DNA of 64,000 nucleotides from Providencia alcalifaciens (GCA_025961275.1 JAOQNJ010000001.1:2315353-2379352), one strand, 5' to 3'; positions 10,662 to 20,960 are shown, counted from the first letter of the stretch. A program made the numbers and translations. The notes: generated by a model from the letters alone, not told the origin.

Positions 10662-12164
10662 ATGTCCCGCGTTTTTTTACCCAATACCGTCATTTTAATC
10701 CTATTAGGTTTCGTTTCTGGGCTTCCTTTAGCTCTTACGGCAGGGACACTACAAGCTTGGTTGACGGTTGAAAATATAGATATTAAAACTATCGGTTTTT
10801 TTTCACTTGTCGGCCAAGCTTATGTTTTAAAGTTTATTTGGTCTCCTATGATGGATCGATATACCCCATCTTTCCTTGGTCGCCGTAGAGGCTGGTTGAT
10901 CACAACACAAATCCTTCTGATGATTAGTATTGCTGCGATGGGATTTATGAATCCATCAGACCATTTATGGTGGCTAGCAGCACTAGCCGTATCAGTCGCT
11001 TTCTTTTCAGCATCACAAGATATTGTATTTGATGCTTACAAAACCGACTTATTAAATGCGGAAGAACGTGGGTTCGGTGCAGCAGTTTCTGTGATGGGTT
11101 ATCGCATCAGCATGCTAGTTTCCGGTGGATTGGCGTTATGGATGGCAGATAAATTTCTCACATGGAAACAACTCTACTTGCTCATGGCGGGCTTGATGTT
11201 GATTGGTGTTATTGCCACACTACTCGCTAAAGAGCCAGAAGATAACGGTGCGGCCCCCACCTCATTAAAAGATGCTATTTACGAGCCATTAGCTGAATTC
11301 TTCAGTCGTAACAATGCATGGTTGATACTGTTGTTATTAGTTTTTTATAAAATGGGCGATGCCTTTGTGATGGCACTCAATACTAACTTCTTACTTAATG
11401 GTCTTGGTTTTAGCTTAAGTGAAGTCGGTGCAGTCAATAAAACTGTTGGTATGACCGCCACCATTATAGGAGCGCTGTTTGGTGGTTATTTAATGCGAAA
11501 TATGAGCTTATTTAAAGCTCTATTTGTCTTCGGTATTTTACAAGGCGTTTCCAATATAGGTTACTGGTTCCTTGCTGTAACGCCACCCAACATTATCAGC
11601 ATGGGTTCAATTATTTTTCTGGAAAATATATTTTCAGGAATGGGTACCGCAGCATTTGTTGCTCTACTAATGACCTTATGTAATAAGTCATTATCCGCAA
11701 CACAATTTGCACTACTATCTGCGCTTTCCGCTGTTGGGAGAGTCTATATAGGCCCTGTCGCCAGTATCTTTGTCAGTACATATGGTTGGCCACTATTTTA
11801 TTTAATTTCAATTCTCGTCGCTGTACCGGGCATTCTATTATTACTTGCCTGCCGAACTTCATTAGTCTATACCCAAACAACAGGGTTATTCCAGCGCCGG
11901 GAACAATATGCCAAGGCATACAAAGCTGCCGTTTATTCGCTCCTTGTAGCTATCAGCATTCTTGCTATTTGGTTACTAATTTTATTAGTGACTGCTTTCT
12001 CGTCCATTAAAATCTATCTATTCATTTCTCATATATCTTTGTGGCTTGCCCTACCCGATTACCAAAACATGATATTCAATACAGGTATCAGTATTGGCGC
12101 CATTAGTTTAATCGTCGGCGGATGCCTTGATTTCTTTGCAGTACGTAAAATAGTTAAGAAATAA
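10662..12164 (+). CDS. ampG: Muropeptide MFS transporter AmpG
   Basis: The 500-residue inner-membrane permease (491 in E. coli) imports anhydro-muropeptides from peptidoglycan turnover into the cytoplasm. Their products there control AmpR-dependent beta-lactamase induction. Many hydrophobic segments span the whole length. Conserved family stretches include GFVSGLPLALTAGTLQAW, FIWSPMMDRYTP-FLGRRRGW and SASQDIVFDAYKTDLL. The ATG at 10662 has AGGAAG just upstream. It is preceded by yajG and followed by an intrinsic terminator. Confidence 0.96.
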   Translation: MSRVFLPNTVILILLGFVSGLPLALTAGTLQAWLTVENIDIKTIGFFSLVGQAYVLKFIWSPMMDRYTPSFLGRRRGWLITTQILLMISIAAMGFMNPSDHLWWLAALAVSVAFFSASQDIVFDAYKTDLLNAEERGFGAAVSVMGYRISMLVSGGLALWMADKFLTWKQLYLLMAGLMLIGVIATLLAKEPEDNGAAPTSLKDAIYEPLAEFFSRNNAWLILLLLVFYKMGDAFVMALNTNFLLNGLGFSLSEVGAVNKTVGMTATIIGALFGGYLMRNMSLFKALFVFGILQGVSNIGYWFLAVTPPNIISMGSIIFLENIFSGMGTAAFVALLMTLCNKSLSATQFALLSALSAVGRVYIGPVASIFVSTYGWPLFYLISILVAVPGILLLLACRTSLVYTQTTGLFQRREQYAKAYKAAVYSLLVAISILAIWLLILLVTAFSSIKIYLFISHISLWLALPDYQNMIFNTGISIGAISLIVGGCLDFFAVRKIVKK

Positions 12165-12187
12165 ATTATTAATTCAAAAAACTAAAC

Positions 12188-12218
12188 CAGGGTGAAACTA
12201 ATTTACTCTGTTTTTTTT
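12188..12218 (+). terminator. Intrinsic terminator downstream of ampG
   Basis: An imperfect 9-bp stem (12188-12196 with 12202-12210, two G-T pairs) is followed by eight T, 24 bp past the ampG stop. Confidence 0.75.
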
Positions 12219-12412
12219 AATCTTTCAAACCACTATTTGAGCATCATCTCTAGACATAAAATCAAATAAAAAGTGATCGATATAACTTAATTATTGATAT
12301 TTGTTTGTTAATTGCAAATTTATAGCCTAATATCTCACATATCAAAAGGTAATTAGTCATTAGGCGGAACAAATAATACATTTCATAAATAATTAAATGG
12401 AAATAATACATT

Positions 12413-13186
12413 ATGAAAGAAAATCTTATCTACATCGCTGCTGTTGCATCTTTAGCAGGAGCAGCTAATGCCGATGACTTTCTTGGCTACCAAAATGGTT
12501 TCGCGGATATCAATGTCAACTATTTAGATTGGTCTCATCGTACCGAAACTAAATCAGAAAACACGACTCGAAAAAAAGATTTTGCCTATATTGAGTTAGA
12601 AGGTGGCGCCAACTTCAATTGGGGGGAATTGTATGGCTTTTTCGACGTAGAAAACCCATTTCACAAACGCCGTACAGAGCCAGGGCGTAATCAGCGTTAT
12701 ACAATAAAAACCACCGGACGTTATTATTTGGGGGATAGCGGTTTTAACCTATATGGTCACGTTTATGGTACTTGGTCTATGCCCGGAGCTAAATATGGTG
12801 GTAACTTCCATGAAGTTAACACCCTATATGGTTTAGGCTACAATACGTTAATTGGTGATATCTGGTTCAAGCCATTCATCGCAATGCACTATGTTGATCA
12901 AACATATTACTCGGGCAATAATGGCTATGTATTAGGCTGGGTAGCAGGCTATGGATTTAAAATGTATGAAGAAGATTTCATGATCACCAACTGGACAGAA
13001 ATTGAATTCGCACGCCATAAACGTTATGGCAATGGTGGCCGTGATAGTATGAATGGCGCTCTCGCATTTTGGTGGAATGCGACACCGAACTTATCAGCAG
13101 GTATTCAATATCGTTATGCTGATAATAAATTAGGTGATGATTTTTATCAGGATGCAATCATTTACACATTAAAGTACGCATTCTAA
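12413..13186 (+). CDS. Tsx/OmpK-type outer-membrane nucleoside channel
   Basis: The 257-residue product has a signal peptide (MKENLIYIAAVASLAGAANA, cleaved before DDF). It resembles the Channel_Tsx/OmpK family, whose members form 12-stranded outer-membrane barrels that pass nucleosides. Alternating aromatic strands, the WFKPF motif, and a C-terminal strand ending in aromatic F (YTLKYAF) fit a barrel assembled by BAM. It is shorter than E. coli Tsx (294) and nearer OmpK in size. In E. coli tsx lies between secF and nrdR; here this homologue is between ampG and cyoA. The nucleoside specificity is inferred from the family only. Confidence 0.82.
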   Translation: MKENLIYIAAVASLAGAANADDFLGYQNGFADINVNYLDWSHRTETKSENTTRKKDFAYIELEGGANFNWGELYGFFDVENPFHKRRTEPGRNQRYTIKTTGRYYLGDSGFNLYGHVYGTWSMPGAKYGGNFHEVNTLYGLGYNTLIGDIWFKPFIAMHYVDQTYYSGNNGYVLGWVAGYGFKMYEEDFMITNWTEIEFARHKRYGNGGRDSMNGALAFWWNATPNLSAGIQYRYADNKLGDDFYQDAIIYTLKYAF

Positions 13187-13264
13187 ATGCGTAGAGAAAA
13201 ATTCCAAAACAAATAAAAAAAATCATAGTTTTCATTTAATTAAAATAAAATCAACGATATTTAG

Positions 13265-13294
13265 CCGATAAGGCAGCTTTAATCGCCTTATCGG
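13265..13294 (+). terminator. Hairpin, probable terminator of the porin gene
   Basis: A perfect 10-bp inverted repeat (13265-13274 with 13285-13294) lies 79 bp past the porin stop. The T tract is poor, so termination efficiency is uncertain. Confidence 0.55.
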
Positions 13295-13532
13295 TATAAA
13301 AATCATATTTCAATCTACAATTTCATTTAAAACCTATATCAGTTTCTTTATTTTCATCTCACTTTTGTATATATTTTTCTTTGATAAATGACAAAGATAC
13401 TTTACTATTATCACTGTTTTTTCCAAAGACAGATATAATCTGCTTAACTGTTAACTTTTTTATTATGATTTTGTCACATGTGATCATATTAACATAAAGA
13501 GCTAACAATCTCATTTCTTTACCTTACAATTG

Positions 13533-13561
13533 TTTACACTAACATAACCTTACCGTAGAAT
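13533..13561 (+). promoter_or_regulatory. Predicted sigma-70 promoter of the cyo operon
   Basis: TTTACA (13533-13538) and TAGAAT (13556-13561) are separated by 17 bp and lie about 50 bp upstream of the cyoA ATG. GTTAAC-like repeats just upstream would suit repression by ArcA. Confidence 0.62.
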
Positions 13562-13611
13562 GCCCCCACTGATGAAACGACAATTAGAATCTTTGTCATT
13601 TGGGGTCGTGG

Positions 13612-14559
13612 ATGAGACTTATGAACTACAAAAAAAGCATTGGAGCAATCTCACTGGTTGCTGCCGCCTTATTATTAGGCGGTTGCGATATGGTGTTGAT
13701 GGATCCTAAAGGCGCCGTTGGCGTTAAACAGAAAGAGCTGATTCTTATTGCAATCGGCTTAATGCTGGTTGTTGTGATTCCTGTTATTTTCATGGCTATT
13801 ATTTTTGCTGTGAAATATCGTGAATCCAATAAATCTGCAACCTACCGTCCAAACTGGTCTCACTCTAATAAAATTGAGCTAGTCTGTTGGACTGTTCCTA
13901 TCATTATCGTCATTATTCTGGGTGCTATCACTTGGAAAACGACTCATGAGCTTGATCCTTATCAGCCATTAGTCAGTGATCAGGAACCTGTCACCATTGA
14001 AGTTATTTCAGCTGACTGGAAATGGATATTCATTTATCCAGAGCAAGGTATCGCGACAGTTAACGAAATTGCTTTCCCTACTGGTGTCCCTGTCAATTTC
14101 AAAATTACGTCTGATTCGGTGATGAACTCGTTCTTCATTCCATCTTTAGGTGGCCAAATCTACGCAATGGCAGGTATGCAAACCAAGCTTCATTTAATCG
14201 CTAATGAACCTGGTACTTATAAAGGCTTCTCTGCAAGCTATAGTGGCCATGGCTTCTCCGATATGAAGTTTAATGCAATTGCAACTCCAGATCGCCAAGG
14301 TTTTGATGAGTGGGTTCAAAAGGTGAAAGCTTCACCGAAAACGATGGATACTATGCAAGCTTTCGACGAAGTCGCTAAGCCGAGCACAAACGTTCCTGTT
14401 ACCTACTTCTCTAGCGTGAAACCTAATCTGTACCAAGACATTGTTCTCAAGTTTGGTCATGAGCACCATAAAGGTCACGCTCCTGTAGAGTTGAAAGAAG
14501 AATCTACAGGTCATTCTATGCATATGAGCCACACAGCTCATACAGGCACTGAGGAATAA
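13612..14559 (+). CDS. cyoA: Cytochrome bo3 ubiquinol oxidase subunit II
   Basis: This is subunit II of the proton-pumping terminal oxidase used at high oxygen. The 315-residue product has the same length as E. coli CyoA. It has a lipoprotein signal ending in LLLGGC, two transmembrane segments and a periplasmic cupredoxin fold ([26 protein letters not shown]). As in other quinol oxidases, the CuA ligands of cytochrome c oxidases are not present. The ATG at 13612 ([11 protein letters not shown]) aligns with the E. coli start, so the in-frame codons upstream were excluded. The C-terminus is rich in His and Met ([19 protein letters not shown]). It is first in the cyoABCDE operon. Confidence 0.97.
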   Translation: MRLMNYKKSIGAISLVAAALLLGGCDMVLMDPKGAVGVKQKELILIAIGLMLVVVIPVIFMAIIFAVKYRESNKSATYRPNWSHSNKIELVCWTVPIIIVIILGAITWKTTHELDPYQPLVSDQEPVTIEVISADWKWIFIYPEQGIATVNEIAFPTGVPVNFKITSDSVMNSFFIPSLGGQIYAMAGMQTKLHLIANEPGTYKGFSASYSGHGFSDMKFNAIATPDRQGFDEWVQKVKASPKTMDTMQAFDEVAKPSTNVPVTYFSSVKPNLYQDIVLKFGHEHHKGHAPVELKEESTGHSMHMSHTAHTGTEE

Positions 14560-14563
14560 GGGC

Positions 14564-16555
14564 ATGTTCGGAAAATTAACACTGGATGCAGTTCCGCTCC
14601 ATGAACCTATTATCGTTGTCACACTAATTGCTATCGTCATTGGCGGCTTAGCGCTTGTGGGTGCGATCAGTTACTTCGGTAAATGGAAATGGTTGTGGAA
14701 AGAGTGGTTAACAACTGTTGACCACAAAAAAATCGGTATCATGTATATCATCGTAGCGATAGTCATGTTGTTCCGCGGATTTGCGGATGCCATCATGATG
14801 CGTGGTCAGCAGGTTCTTGCCTCTGCAGGCCAAGAAGGGTTTTTGAACCCTCATCACTATGACCAAATATTTACAGCTCACGGCGTTATCATGATTTTCT
14901 TCATGGCCACGCCATTTGTTGTTGGTTTAATGAACCTTGTTGTGCCACTACAAATCGGTGCGCGTGATGTTGCCTTCCCATTCTTGAATTCATTAAGCTT
15001 CTGGTTCTTCGTGGTTGGTGTCGTGCTGATTAACCTATCTTTAGGGGTCGGTGAATTCGCACAAACTGGTTGGTTAGCTTATCCGCCGTTGTCCGGCTTG
15101 GAGTACAACCCTGGTGTCGGGGTCGATTATTGGATATGGAGTCTCCAAATATCCGGTATCGGTACACTACTAACGGGCGTTAACTTCTTCGCAACTATCA
15201 TTCGCATGCGCGCACCTGGTATGTCGATGATGAAAATGCCTGTATTTACCTGGGCAGCTTTCTGTACCAATATTTTGATTATCGCAGCCTTCCCTATTCT
15301 GACTGTGACAATCACACTGCTGACATTAGACCGTTATCTGGGCACCCATTTCTTTACTAATGATATGGGCGGTAACATGATGATGTACATCAACCTGATT
15401 TGGGCCTGGGGCCATCCAGAGGTGTATATTCTTGTTCTGCCAGTGTTCGGTGTGTTCTCTGAAATTGCAGCAACATTCTCGAAAAAACGTCTGTTCGGCT
15501 ATACCTCACTGGTATGGGCAACAATCGTTATTACTATCATGTCGTTCATTGTTTGGCTTCACCACTTCTTTACGATGGGATCAGGTGCGAACGTCAACGC
15601 CTTCTTCGGTATAGCAACCATGATTATTGCAATCCCAACAGGGGTTAAGATCTTCAACTGGCTGTTTACTATGTATCAAGGCCGTATCGAGTTTAAATCA
15701 CCAATGCTGTGGACCATCGGTTTCATTATCACCTTCTCTGTTGGTGGTATGACAGGTGTTCTTCTTGCAGTTCCTGGTGCTAACTTCGTTCTGCACAACA
15801 GCTTGTTCTTAATTGCTCACTTCCATAACGTTATTATTGGTGGTGTTGTGTTCGGCTGTTTCGCGGGTCTGACTTATTGGTTCCCGAAAGCTTACGGCTT
15901 CACTCTGAACGAAAAATGGGGTGTTCGTGCCTTCTGGTTCTGGATCATCGGTTTCTTCGTTGCATTTATGCCGCTGTATGTTCTTGGCTTTATGGGTATG
16001 ACCCGTCGTATAAGCCAAAACATTGACCCGACTTACCACACAATGCTAGTAGTAGCTGCATGTGGTGCTGGGCTGATAGCTATCGGTATTGCATGCCAAG
16101 TTGTCCAAGTCATCGTCAGTATCCGTGATCGCCATGAAAACCGTGACTTAACGGGAGATCCATGGGGCGGACGTACTCTGGAGTGGGCAACCTCTTCACC
16201 ACCGCCATTCTATAACTTCGCTGTCGAACCACACATCCAAACTCGTGATGCTTGGTGGGACATGAAAGAAAAAGGTATTGCTCACAAGCAACCTACTGAA
16301 TATGAAGAAATTCATATGCCAAAAAATACAGGTGCAGGCGTAATTATTGCTGCATTCAGTTTGATATTTGGTTTCGCAATGATTTGGCACATCTGGTGGC
16401 TAGCAATCGTTGGTTTCGGTGGCATGATTGTTACTTGGATTGCAAAAAGCTTCGACGAAGATGTTGATTACTACGTACCTGTGGCTGAAATCGAAGAAAT
16501 CGAGAATAAGCACTTTGAAGACTTACGTAAGGCAGGTGTGAACGATGTCAACTAA
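14564..16555 (+). CDS. cyoB: Cytochrome bo3 ubiquinol oxidase subunit I
   Basis: The 663-residue catalytic subunit is identical in length to E. coli CyoB. It carries low-spin heme b, heme o3 and CuB and forms the proton-pumping core. The expected heme and copper ligands are visible. They are the histidine in [25 protein letters not shown] (CuB histidine with the cross-linked tyrosine), LHHFFTMG and [10 protein letters not shown]. About 15 membrane segments are predicted. The start lies four bases after the cyoA stop, and the end overlaps cyoC by 11 bp, indicating tight coupling. Confidence 0.98.
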   Translation: MFGKLTLDAVPLHEPIIVVTLIAIVIGGLALVGAISYFGKWKWLWKEWLTTVDHKKIGIMYIIVAIVMLFRGFADAIMMRGQQVLASAGQEGFLNPHHYDQIFTAHGVIMIFFMATPFVVGLMNLVVPLQIGARDVAFPFLNSLSFWFFVVGVVLINLSLGVGEFAQTGWLAYPPLSGLEYNPGVGVDYWIWSLQISGIGTLLTGVNFFATIIRMRAPGMSMMKMPVFTWAAFCTNILIIAAFPILTVTITLLTLDRYLGTHFFTNDMGGNMMMYINLIWAWGHPEVYILVLPVFGVFSEIAATFSKKRLFGYTSLVWATIVITIMSFIVWLHHFFTMGSGANVNAFFGIATMIIAIPTGVKIFNWLFTMYQGRIEFKSPMLWTIGFIITFSVGGMTGVLLAVPGANFVLHNSLFLIAHFHNVIIGGVVFGCFAGLTYWFPKAYGFTLNEKWGVRAFWFWIIGFFVAFMPLYVLGFMGMTRRISQNIDPTYHTMLVVAACGAGLIAIGIACQVVQVIVSIRDRHENRDLTGDPWGGRTLEWATSSPPPFYNFAVEPHIQTRDAWWDMKEKGIAHKQPTEYEEIHMPKNTGAGVIIAAFSLIFGFAMIWHIWWLAIVGFGGMIVTWIAKSFDEDVDYYVPVAEIEEIENKHFEDLRKAGVNDVN

Positions 16556-17159
16556 CACTATGACTAATCATAACGCAGCCCATGCAGAGCATGGGCACCA
16601 CGATGCTGGTGGTACTAAGGTATTTGGTTTCTGGGTTTACTTGATGAGTGACCTGATCCTGTTTGCCTCTTTATTTGCTACTTATGTTGTTCTGGCTGAT
16701 GGCACTGCTGGCGGCCCTGAAGGTAAAGACATTTTTAGTCTGAAGTTCGTTTTAGGTGAAACATTCTTACTGTTATTCAGTAGTATCACTTACGGCTTCG
16801 CTATGCTAGCAATGCATAGGGGTAAAATAGCATCAGTCAATCTGTGGCTGTTTGTCACTTTCCTATTAGGCCTTGGCTTCGTTATTATGGAAGTCTATGA
16901 GTTCCATGAACTTATTGCAGAAGGTTACGGTCCTGACCGTAGCGGCTTCCTATCTGGTTTCTTTGCGTTAGTTGCCACTCACGGTATTCACGTTACTTGT
17001 GGTCTAGTTTGGATTATCATTATGATGATTCAAATCTCCCGCCGTGGCCTAACCGAGGTTAACCAAACCCGTCTTAATTGCCTAAGCTTATTCTGGCACT
17101 TCTTAGACGTAGTTTGGATTTGTGTATTTACCGTTGTTTATCTTCTGGGGGCAATTTAA
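16545..17159 (+). CDS. cyoC: Cytochrome bo3 ubiquinol oxidase subunit III
   Basis: The 204-residue subunit III has the same length as in E. coli, with five hydrophobic segments and the conserved [17 protein letters not shown] and [20 protein letters not shown] stretches. The N-terminus is histidine-rich ([15 protein letters not shown]) like its homologues. Its start lies inside the end of cyoB, and cyoD follows directly after its stop codon. It stabilises the oxidase core in the inner membrane. Confidence 0.97.
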   Translation: MSTNTMTNHNAAHAEHGHHDAGGTKVFGFWVYLMSDLILFASLFATYVVLADGTAGGPEGKDIFSLKFVLGETFLLLFSSITYGFAMLAMHRGKIASVNLWLFVTFLLGLGFVIMEVYEFHELIAEGYGPDRSGFLSGFFALVATHGIHVTCGLVWIIIMMIQISRRGLTEVNQTRLNCLSLFWHFLDVVWICVFTVVYLLGAI

Positions 17160-17492
17160 ATGAGTCACACAAAAGATTCTCATACTGGAGCAAGCCACGG
17201 TAGCATGAAGACTTATACGATTGGTTTTATTCTGTCAGTAATTTTGACAGTAATACCTTTCTGGATGGTGATGGAGGGTACAGCATCACAAGCTGTTATC
17301 CTTTGGACTGTTGTCGGCATGGCTGTTGTGCAGATCCTTGTACATTTAGTATGTTTCCTGCACATGAACACATCATCAGATGAGCGCTGGAACCTGATTG
17401 CATTCCTTTTCACTTTGCTAATCATCGGTATCGTTGTCATTGGCTCGCTGTGGATTATGTACAACCTGAACATCAATATGATGCTCGACTAA
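17160..17492 (+). CDS. cyoD: Cytochrome bo3 ubiquinol oxidase subunit IV
   Basis: The 110-residue small subunit (109 in E. coli) has three hydrophobic helices and the conserved [18 protein letters not shown] segment. It starts immediately after the cyoC stop codon with no gap. It is thought to assist CuB binding and assembly of the oxidase. Confidence 0.96.
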   Translation: MSHTKDSHTGASHGSMKTYTIGFILSVILTVIPFWMVMEGTASQAVILWTVVGMAVVQILVHLVCFLHMNTSSDERWNLIAFLFTLLIIGIVVIGSLWIMYNLNINMMLD

Positions 17493-17504
17493 AGAGTTGC
17501 CGAT

Positions 17505-18392
17505 ATGTTTAAGCAATACCTGCAAGTGACCAAACCAGGAATTATTTTCGGAAATTTAATTTCTGTGATCGGCGGTTTTCTGCTTGCCTCAAAAGGCACT
17601 ATCGACTACCCGCTGTTTATTGCGACTTTGCTGGGTGTATCACTGGTCGTCGCTTCTGGTTGTGTTTTTAACAACTATATCGACCGTGATATCGACCGTA
17701 TCATGGAAAGAACTAAGAATCGTCCTTTAGTTAAAGGGCTGATTGACCCGAAAGTTAGCCTGATTTACGCCACTGCATTAGGTATTGCTGGCATGCTGCT
17801 ACTACTTGTAGCAGCAAATGCTCTAGCTATGCTACTTGCGGTGATTGGTTTCGTTGTTTATGTCGGCGTCTATAGCCTATATATGAAACGTAAATCGGTC
17901 TATGGCACATTGATTGGAAGCTTATCTGGCGCAGCTCCTCCGGTTATCGGTTACTGCGCAGTCACAAATGAATTCGATACAGGTGCACTTATCTTGTTAT
18001 TGATCTTCAGCTTGTGGCAGATGCCCCACTCATATGCCATCGCAATTTTCCGTTTTAAAGACTACAAAGCAGCTAATATTCCTGTTCTGCCAGTTATCAA
18101 GGGGATCTCTGTCGCGAAGACACATATTTTCTTGTATATCCTAGCATTTATGGTCGCAACACTGATGTTGGCTATCAGCGGATACGCTGGTTATAAATAT
18201 TTAATTGTTGGTGCAGCAGTAAGTCTTTGGTGGCTTGGCATGGCAATTTCCGGCTTTAAAACCGAAAATGATGACCGTGTTTGGGCTAGAAAACTGTTTG
18301 TCTTCTCCATCATTGCAATAACCTCGTTAAGTATAATGATGTCAGTTGACCCTATAGTTTCGACCGATACTGTTATAGCCTTAGTTAAATAA
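17505..18392 (+). CDS. cyoE: Protoheme IX farnesyltransferase (heme O synthase)
   Basis: The 295-residue UbiA-family prenyltransferase converts heme b to heme o for the bo3 oxidase. The aspartate-rich prenyl-diphosphate site is [21 protein letters not shown] second conserved loop, [12 protein letters not shown], and the motif [25 protein letters not shown] are also present. Several membrane helices span the protein. It is the last gene of the cyo operon and is followed by an intrinsic terminator. Confidence 0.97.
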   Translation: MFKQYLQVTKPGIIFGNLISVIGGFLLASKGTIDYPLFIATLLGVSLVVASGCVFNNYIDRDIDRIMERTKNRPLVKGLIDPKVSLIYATALGIAGMLLLLVAANALAMLLAVIGFVVYVGVYSLYMKRKSVYGTLIGSLSGAAPPVIGYCAVTNEFDTGALILLLIFSLWQMPHSYAIAIFRFKDYKAANIPVLPVIKGISVAKTHIFLYILAFMVATLMLAISGYAGYKYLIVGAAVSLWWLGMAISGFKTENDDRVWARKLFVFSIIAITSLSIMMSVDPIVSTDTVIALVK

Positions 18393-18412
18393 TTTCTGGC
18401 TAGTTTAGTCCT

Positions 18413-18438
18413 AACGGCAGGCTTGTCCTGCCGTTTTC
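18413..18438 (+). terminator. Intrinsic terminator of the cyo operon
   Basis: A 9-bp perfect stem (18413-18421 with 18427-18435) with a 5-base loop and a short T tract lies 21 bp after the cyoE stop. Confidence 0.88.
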
Positions 18439-18555
18439 ATTTAGTATTCAATGGCATTATCCATTTTTATTTAACTAATTCACCTACCCTATTGAATAAC
18501 TTTTATGATTAAATAGCTGCTTGTTTATCTCTAAGTAGCTAAATAACGTCTTTCT

Positions 18556-18685
18556 ATACCCTAGATAATTTGATTTGCATGTAGACGACAAGTCACGATA
18601 GGCGAGAAGTATGGGTAAACTCTGTAACTCTACGAACGAACCGTAGTCAACAATAATCATGCAAATAAAGTGTGACGAGGATATT
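18556..18685 (+). repeat. ERIC-like intergenic repeat 1
   Basis: This element of about 130 bp begins with ATACCCTAGATAATTTGATT and ends near CATGCAAATAAAGTGTGACG. The ends are imperfect inverted repeats. Both resemble the ends of the enterobacterial repetitive intergenic consensus as I recall it (ATACCCTAAATAATTCGAGTT ... CTTGAAGTATGACGGGTAT). The interior is diverged. Confidence 0.72.
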
Positions 18686-18837
18686 ACTAAAATTATAATC
18701 AGTAATATCCTAAGTCGTTGTAGCAAGATAACAAAAAATGCACCTATTAAACTAATGCAGTTATTTGGTTCAATGAGCTAAATTAAGTTTGTATTCCTAT
18801 GAAAATACGCTACAACTTTAAAAGAATCATGAGGATG

Positions 18838-18965
18838 AATACTCTAAATAATTCAAGTTGTAGCAAGGCGGCAAATGAAACTACTTCCTAGAAACATAGA
18901 TAATTGTGTGGCTAAGATTAGTGAATGAAGCCAACGTAGCTACAGTTTGAAGTATGACGAGTATT
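18838..18965 (+). repeat. ERIC-like intergenic repeat 2, abutting the yajR start
   Basis: This 128-bp element has inverted ends AATACTC and GAGTATT and inner arms TTCAAGTTGTAGC / GCTACAGTTTGAA. The segments AAATAATTCAAGTTGTAGCA, AAGGCGGCAA and TTTGAAGTATGACGAGTATT match the ERIC consensus well. It ends one base before the yajR ATG, so it supplies the yajR ribosome-binding region. Confidence 0.85.
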
Positions 18966-18966
18966 T

Positions 18967-20331
18967 ATGAACGATAACAAAATGACCTCCTCCGAATTGC
19001 GTGCAACATGGGGGTTAGGATCTGTTTTTTCCCTACGAATGCTAGGGATGTTTATGGTATTACCTATTATCACCAGCTACGGAATAGAGCTTAAAGACTC
19101 GACTGAATTTTTAGTCGGAGTAGCGATTGGTATTTATGGGCTAAGCCAAGCCATTTTCCAAATTCCGTTTGGCTTAATGTCTGATAAAATAGGACGCAAA
19201 CCATTAATTGTATTTGGCCTGATAATTTTTATTATTGGTAGTGTTCTAGCTGCGCTTAGTGATTCGATATGGGGGATCATTATTGGCCGTGCGCTACAAG
19301 GTGCAGGGGCAATTTCTGCTGCTGTCATGGCCCTATTATCTGACCTTACTCGCGAGCAAAATAGAACCAAAGCCATGGCCTTTCTCGGCATAAGCTTTGG
19401 TATTACCTTCGCTATTGCACTGGTTCTTGGTCCAATTATCACTCATTGGGTTGGTATCAGTGGGCTATTTTGGGGAATTACTTTACTCGCAGGTGGTGCA
19501 ATTATCGTAACGATATTTATTGTCCCAAATAGTAATCAACATATCACTAACCGTGACTCAGCCTTCGTCAAAGGAAACTTACGTGCAGTTCTTACACATC
19601 CGCAATTACTTAAACTAAACTTAGGCATTTTAAGCTTACATACTTTGCTTATGGCTAGCTTCGTTGCTCTCCCTTTAATCATGGCTAATGCGGGCTATCT
19701 AGCAAAAGATCACTGGAAAGCTTATCTAGTTACTATGCTGATCGCGTTTATTTCTGTGCTACCTTTTATTATTTACGCTGAAAAACATCGCAAAATGAAG
19801 CAAGTATTCTTGTTTTGTATTGTTGTACTCGCGTTAGCGGAAATCACTTTATGGCTGTCAGGTAATCATTTATGGGTGATATTTTTAGGACTTCAACTGT
19901 TTTTTATTGCCTTTAATATTATGGAAGCCATCCTACCTTCCCTTATCAGTAAAGAAGCTCCTGCGGGCTATAAAGGCACTGCGATGGGCGTTTATTCCAC
20001 CAGCCAATTTCTCGGTGTGGCAATAGGTGGGATACTCGGTGGCTGGTTATATGATGTCAATGGCGCTGGTGCAGTATTTACTGGAGGACTATTATTAACT
20101 GTCATTTGGTTCTTTGTGAGCCTAACGATGCAGCAACCTCCTTATGTCAGTAGCATTCGCTTGGAATTACCAAACCAACATACCAACGTAGTGGAGCTAC
20201 AAGAAAAGCTAGCCCGCCAACCGGGAGTCATGGATGCAGTGGTTATTGCACAAGAGCTAAGTGTGTATATCAAAGTAGATAGAAAGATAACTTCAAGGGA
20301 ACAGCTTGAGGCAATTATTCAAGCCAACTAG
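18967..20331 (+). CDS. yajR: MFS transporter YajR
   Basis: The 454-residue inner-membrane protein aligns with E. coli YajR from its first residues (MNDNKMTSSELRATWGLGSVFSLRMLGMFMVLP). It has 12 transmembrane segments and the major-facilitator motif A GLMSDKIGRKPLI. A C-terminal soluble ferredoxin-like domain (about residues 390-454) is the distinguishing YajR feature. The transport substrate is unknown; drug/proton antiport is assumed from the family. Its start codon directly abuts an ERIC repeat, so the ribosome site (ACGAG) is repeat-derived and weak. It is convergent with yajQ. Confidence 0.94.
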   Translation: MNDNKMTSSELRATWGLGSVFSLRMLGMFMVLPIITSYGIELKDSTEFLVGVAIGIYGLSQAIFQIPFGLMSDKIGRKPLIVFGLIIFIIGSVLAALSDSIWGIIIGRALQGAGAISAAVMALLSDLTREQNRTKAMAFLGISFGITFAIALVLGPIITHWVGISGLFWGITLLAGGAIIVTIFIVPNSNQHITNRDSAFVKGNLRAVLTHPQLLKLNLGILSLHTLLMASFVALPLIMANAGYLAKDHWKAYLVTMLIAFISVLPFIIYAEKHRKMKQVFLFCIVVLALAEITLWLSGNHLWVIFLGLQLFFIAFNIMEAILPSLISKEAPAGYKGTAMGVYSTSQFLGVAIGGILGGWLYDVNGAGAVFTGGLLLTVIWFFVSLTMQQPPYVSSIRLELPNQHTNVVELQEKLARQPGVMDAVVIAQELSVYIKVDRKITSREQLEAIIQAN

Positions 20332-20335
20332 CAAA

Positions 20336-20364
20336 AAGCAAGGGCCCATTATACATGTGGGCCC
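20336..20364 (-). terminator. Terminator between yajR and yajQ
   Basis: A 7-bp perfect GC-rich stem (20342-20348 with 20358-20364) lies between the convergent genes. On the minus strand a T-rich tail follows, so it mainly serves yajQ. Confidence 0.75.
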
Positions 20365-20373
20365 AATCGTGAA

Positions 20374-20865
20374 TCAGTCGCGAAAATTATTAAACTGTAA
20401 AGGCTGGCCTAAATCACTCGAACGCATTAGTGCCATAACGGATTGCAAATCATCACGCGCTTTACCCGTCACACGAACTTGCTCACCTTGGATTTGTGCT
20501 TGAACTTTCAATTTACTATCTTTGATTGATTTGACAATTTTCTTTGCGATCGCCGCTTCAATACCCTGTTTCAGCGTGACTTCTACACTGTAGGTTTTAC
20601 CACTGTGAGCCACTTCATCAGGAACATTCAGCACAGCACCATCAATACCGCGCTTAGCCATTTTTTCGCGCAAAATATCCAGTAATTGCTGTACCTGAAA
20701 ATCTGATTCACTTGTTACTTTGATAGATTCGTTTTTATCATTCAGCTCAAAGCTTGCGGTCACATTTTTAAAGTCCCAACGAGTGGTTAATTCACGTTCG
20801 GCATTTTCAACCGCGTTACGGACTTCATTCATTTCTACTTCGGATACAATATCAAATGATGGCAT
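20374..20865 (-). CDS. yajQ: YajQ family nucleotide-binding protein
   Basis: The 163-residue product has the exact E. coli YajQ length and the same start ([22 protein letters not shown]). It has two ferredoxin-like domains and the conserved segments [18 protein letters not shown] and [19 protein letters not shown]. Family members bind nucleic acid or nucleotides; in Xanthomonas a homologue binds cyclic-di-GMP. The ATG at 20865 was preferred to an upstream in-frame start at 20898 because it matches the family. It is transcribed opposite to yajR and panE. Confidence 0.95.
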   Translation of the reverse strand: MPSFDIVSEVEMNEVRNAVENAERELTTRWDFKNVTASFELNDKNESIKVTSESDFQVQQLLDILREKMAKRGIDGAVLNVPDEVAHSGKTYSVEVTLKQGIEAAIAKKIVKSIKDSKLKVQAQIQGEQVRVTGKARDDLQSVMALMRSSDLGQPLQFNNFRD

Positions 20866-20960
20866 GGTTAAGATCTCCCGATAATCAATGTGATGCATGA
20901 TATCCTCTTTCCATTAACAGAAAAAGCACTATACTGGAAATATGAATTTACATGTCTCTA

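Larger units (their letters stand above)
13187..13611. other. Porin-cyoA intergenic region (425 bp)
   Basis: No gene is supported. The region holds a hairpin after the porin gene (13265-13294) and a well-formed promoter for cyoA (13533-13561). AT-rich sequence with repeated GTTAAC/TTAACA motifs (around 13445-13500) resembles ArcA-type sites. Oxygen-linked control of cyo is known from E. coli; the individual sites here are inferred. Confidence 0.5.
18393..18966. other. cyoE-yajR intergenic region (574 bp)
   Basis: No gene is supported. The region contains the cyo terminator and two ERIC-like repeats (18556-18685 and 18838-18965). An 80-codon minus-strand frame (18484-18726) covers one repeat and has no protein-like features. 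The promoter of yajR is presumably between or within the repeats. Confidence 0.6.

Noticed and set aside
18484-18726. 80-codon minus-strand frame between cyoE and yajR
   Set aside because: It runs over an ERIC-like repeat in a non-coding interval and the peptide looks like no protein family.
19134-19442. 102-codon minus-strand frame inside yajR
   Set aside because: It is a shadow of a conserved transporter gene.
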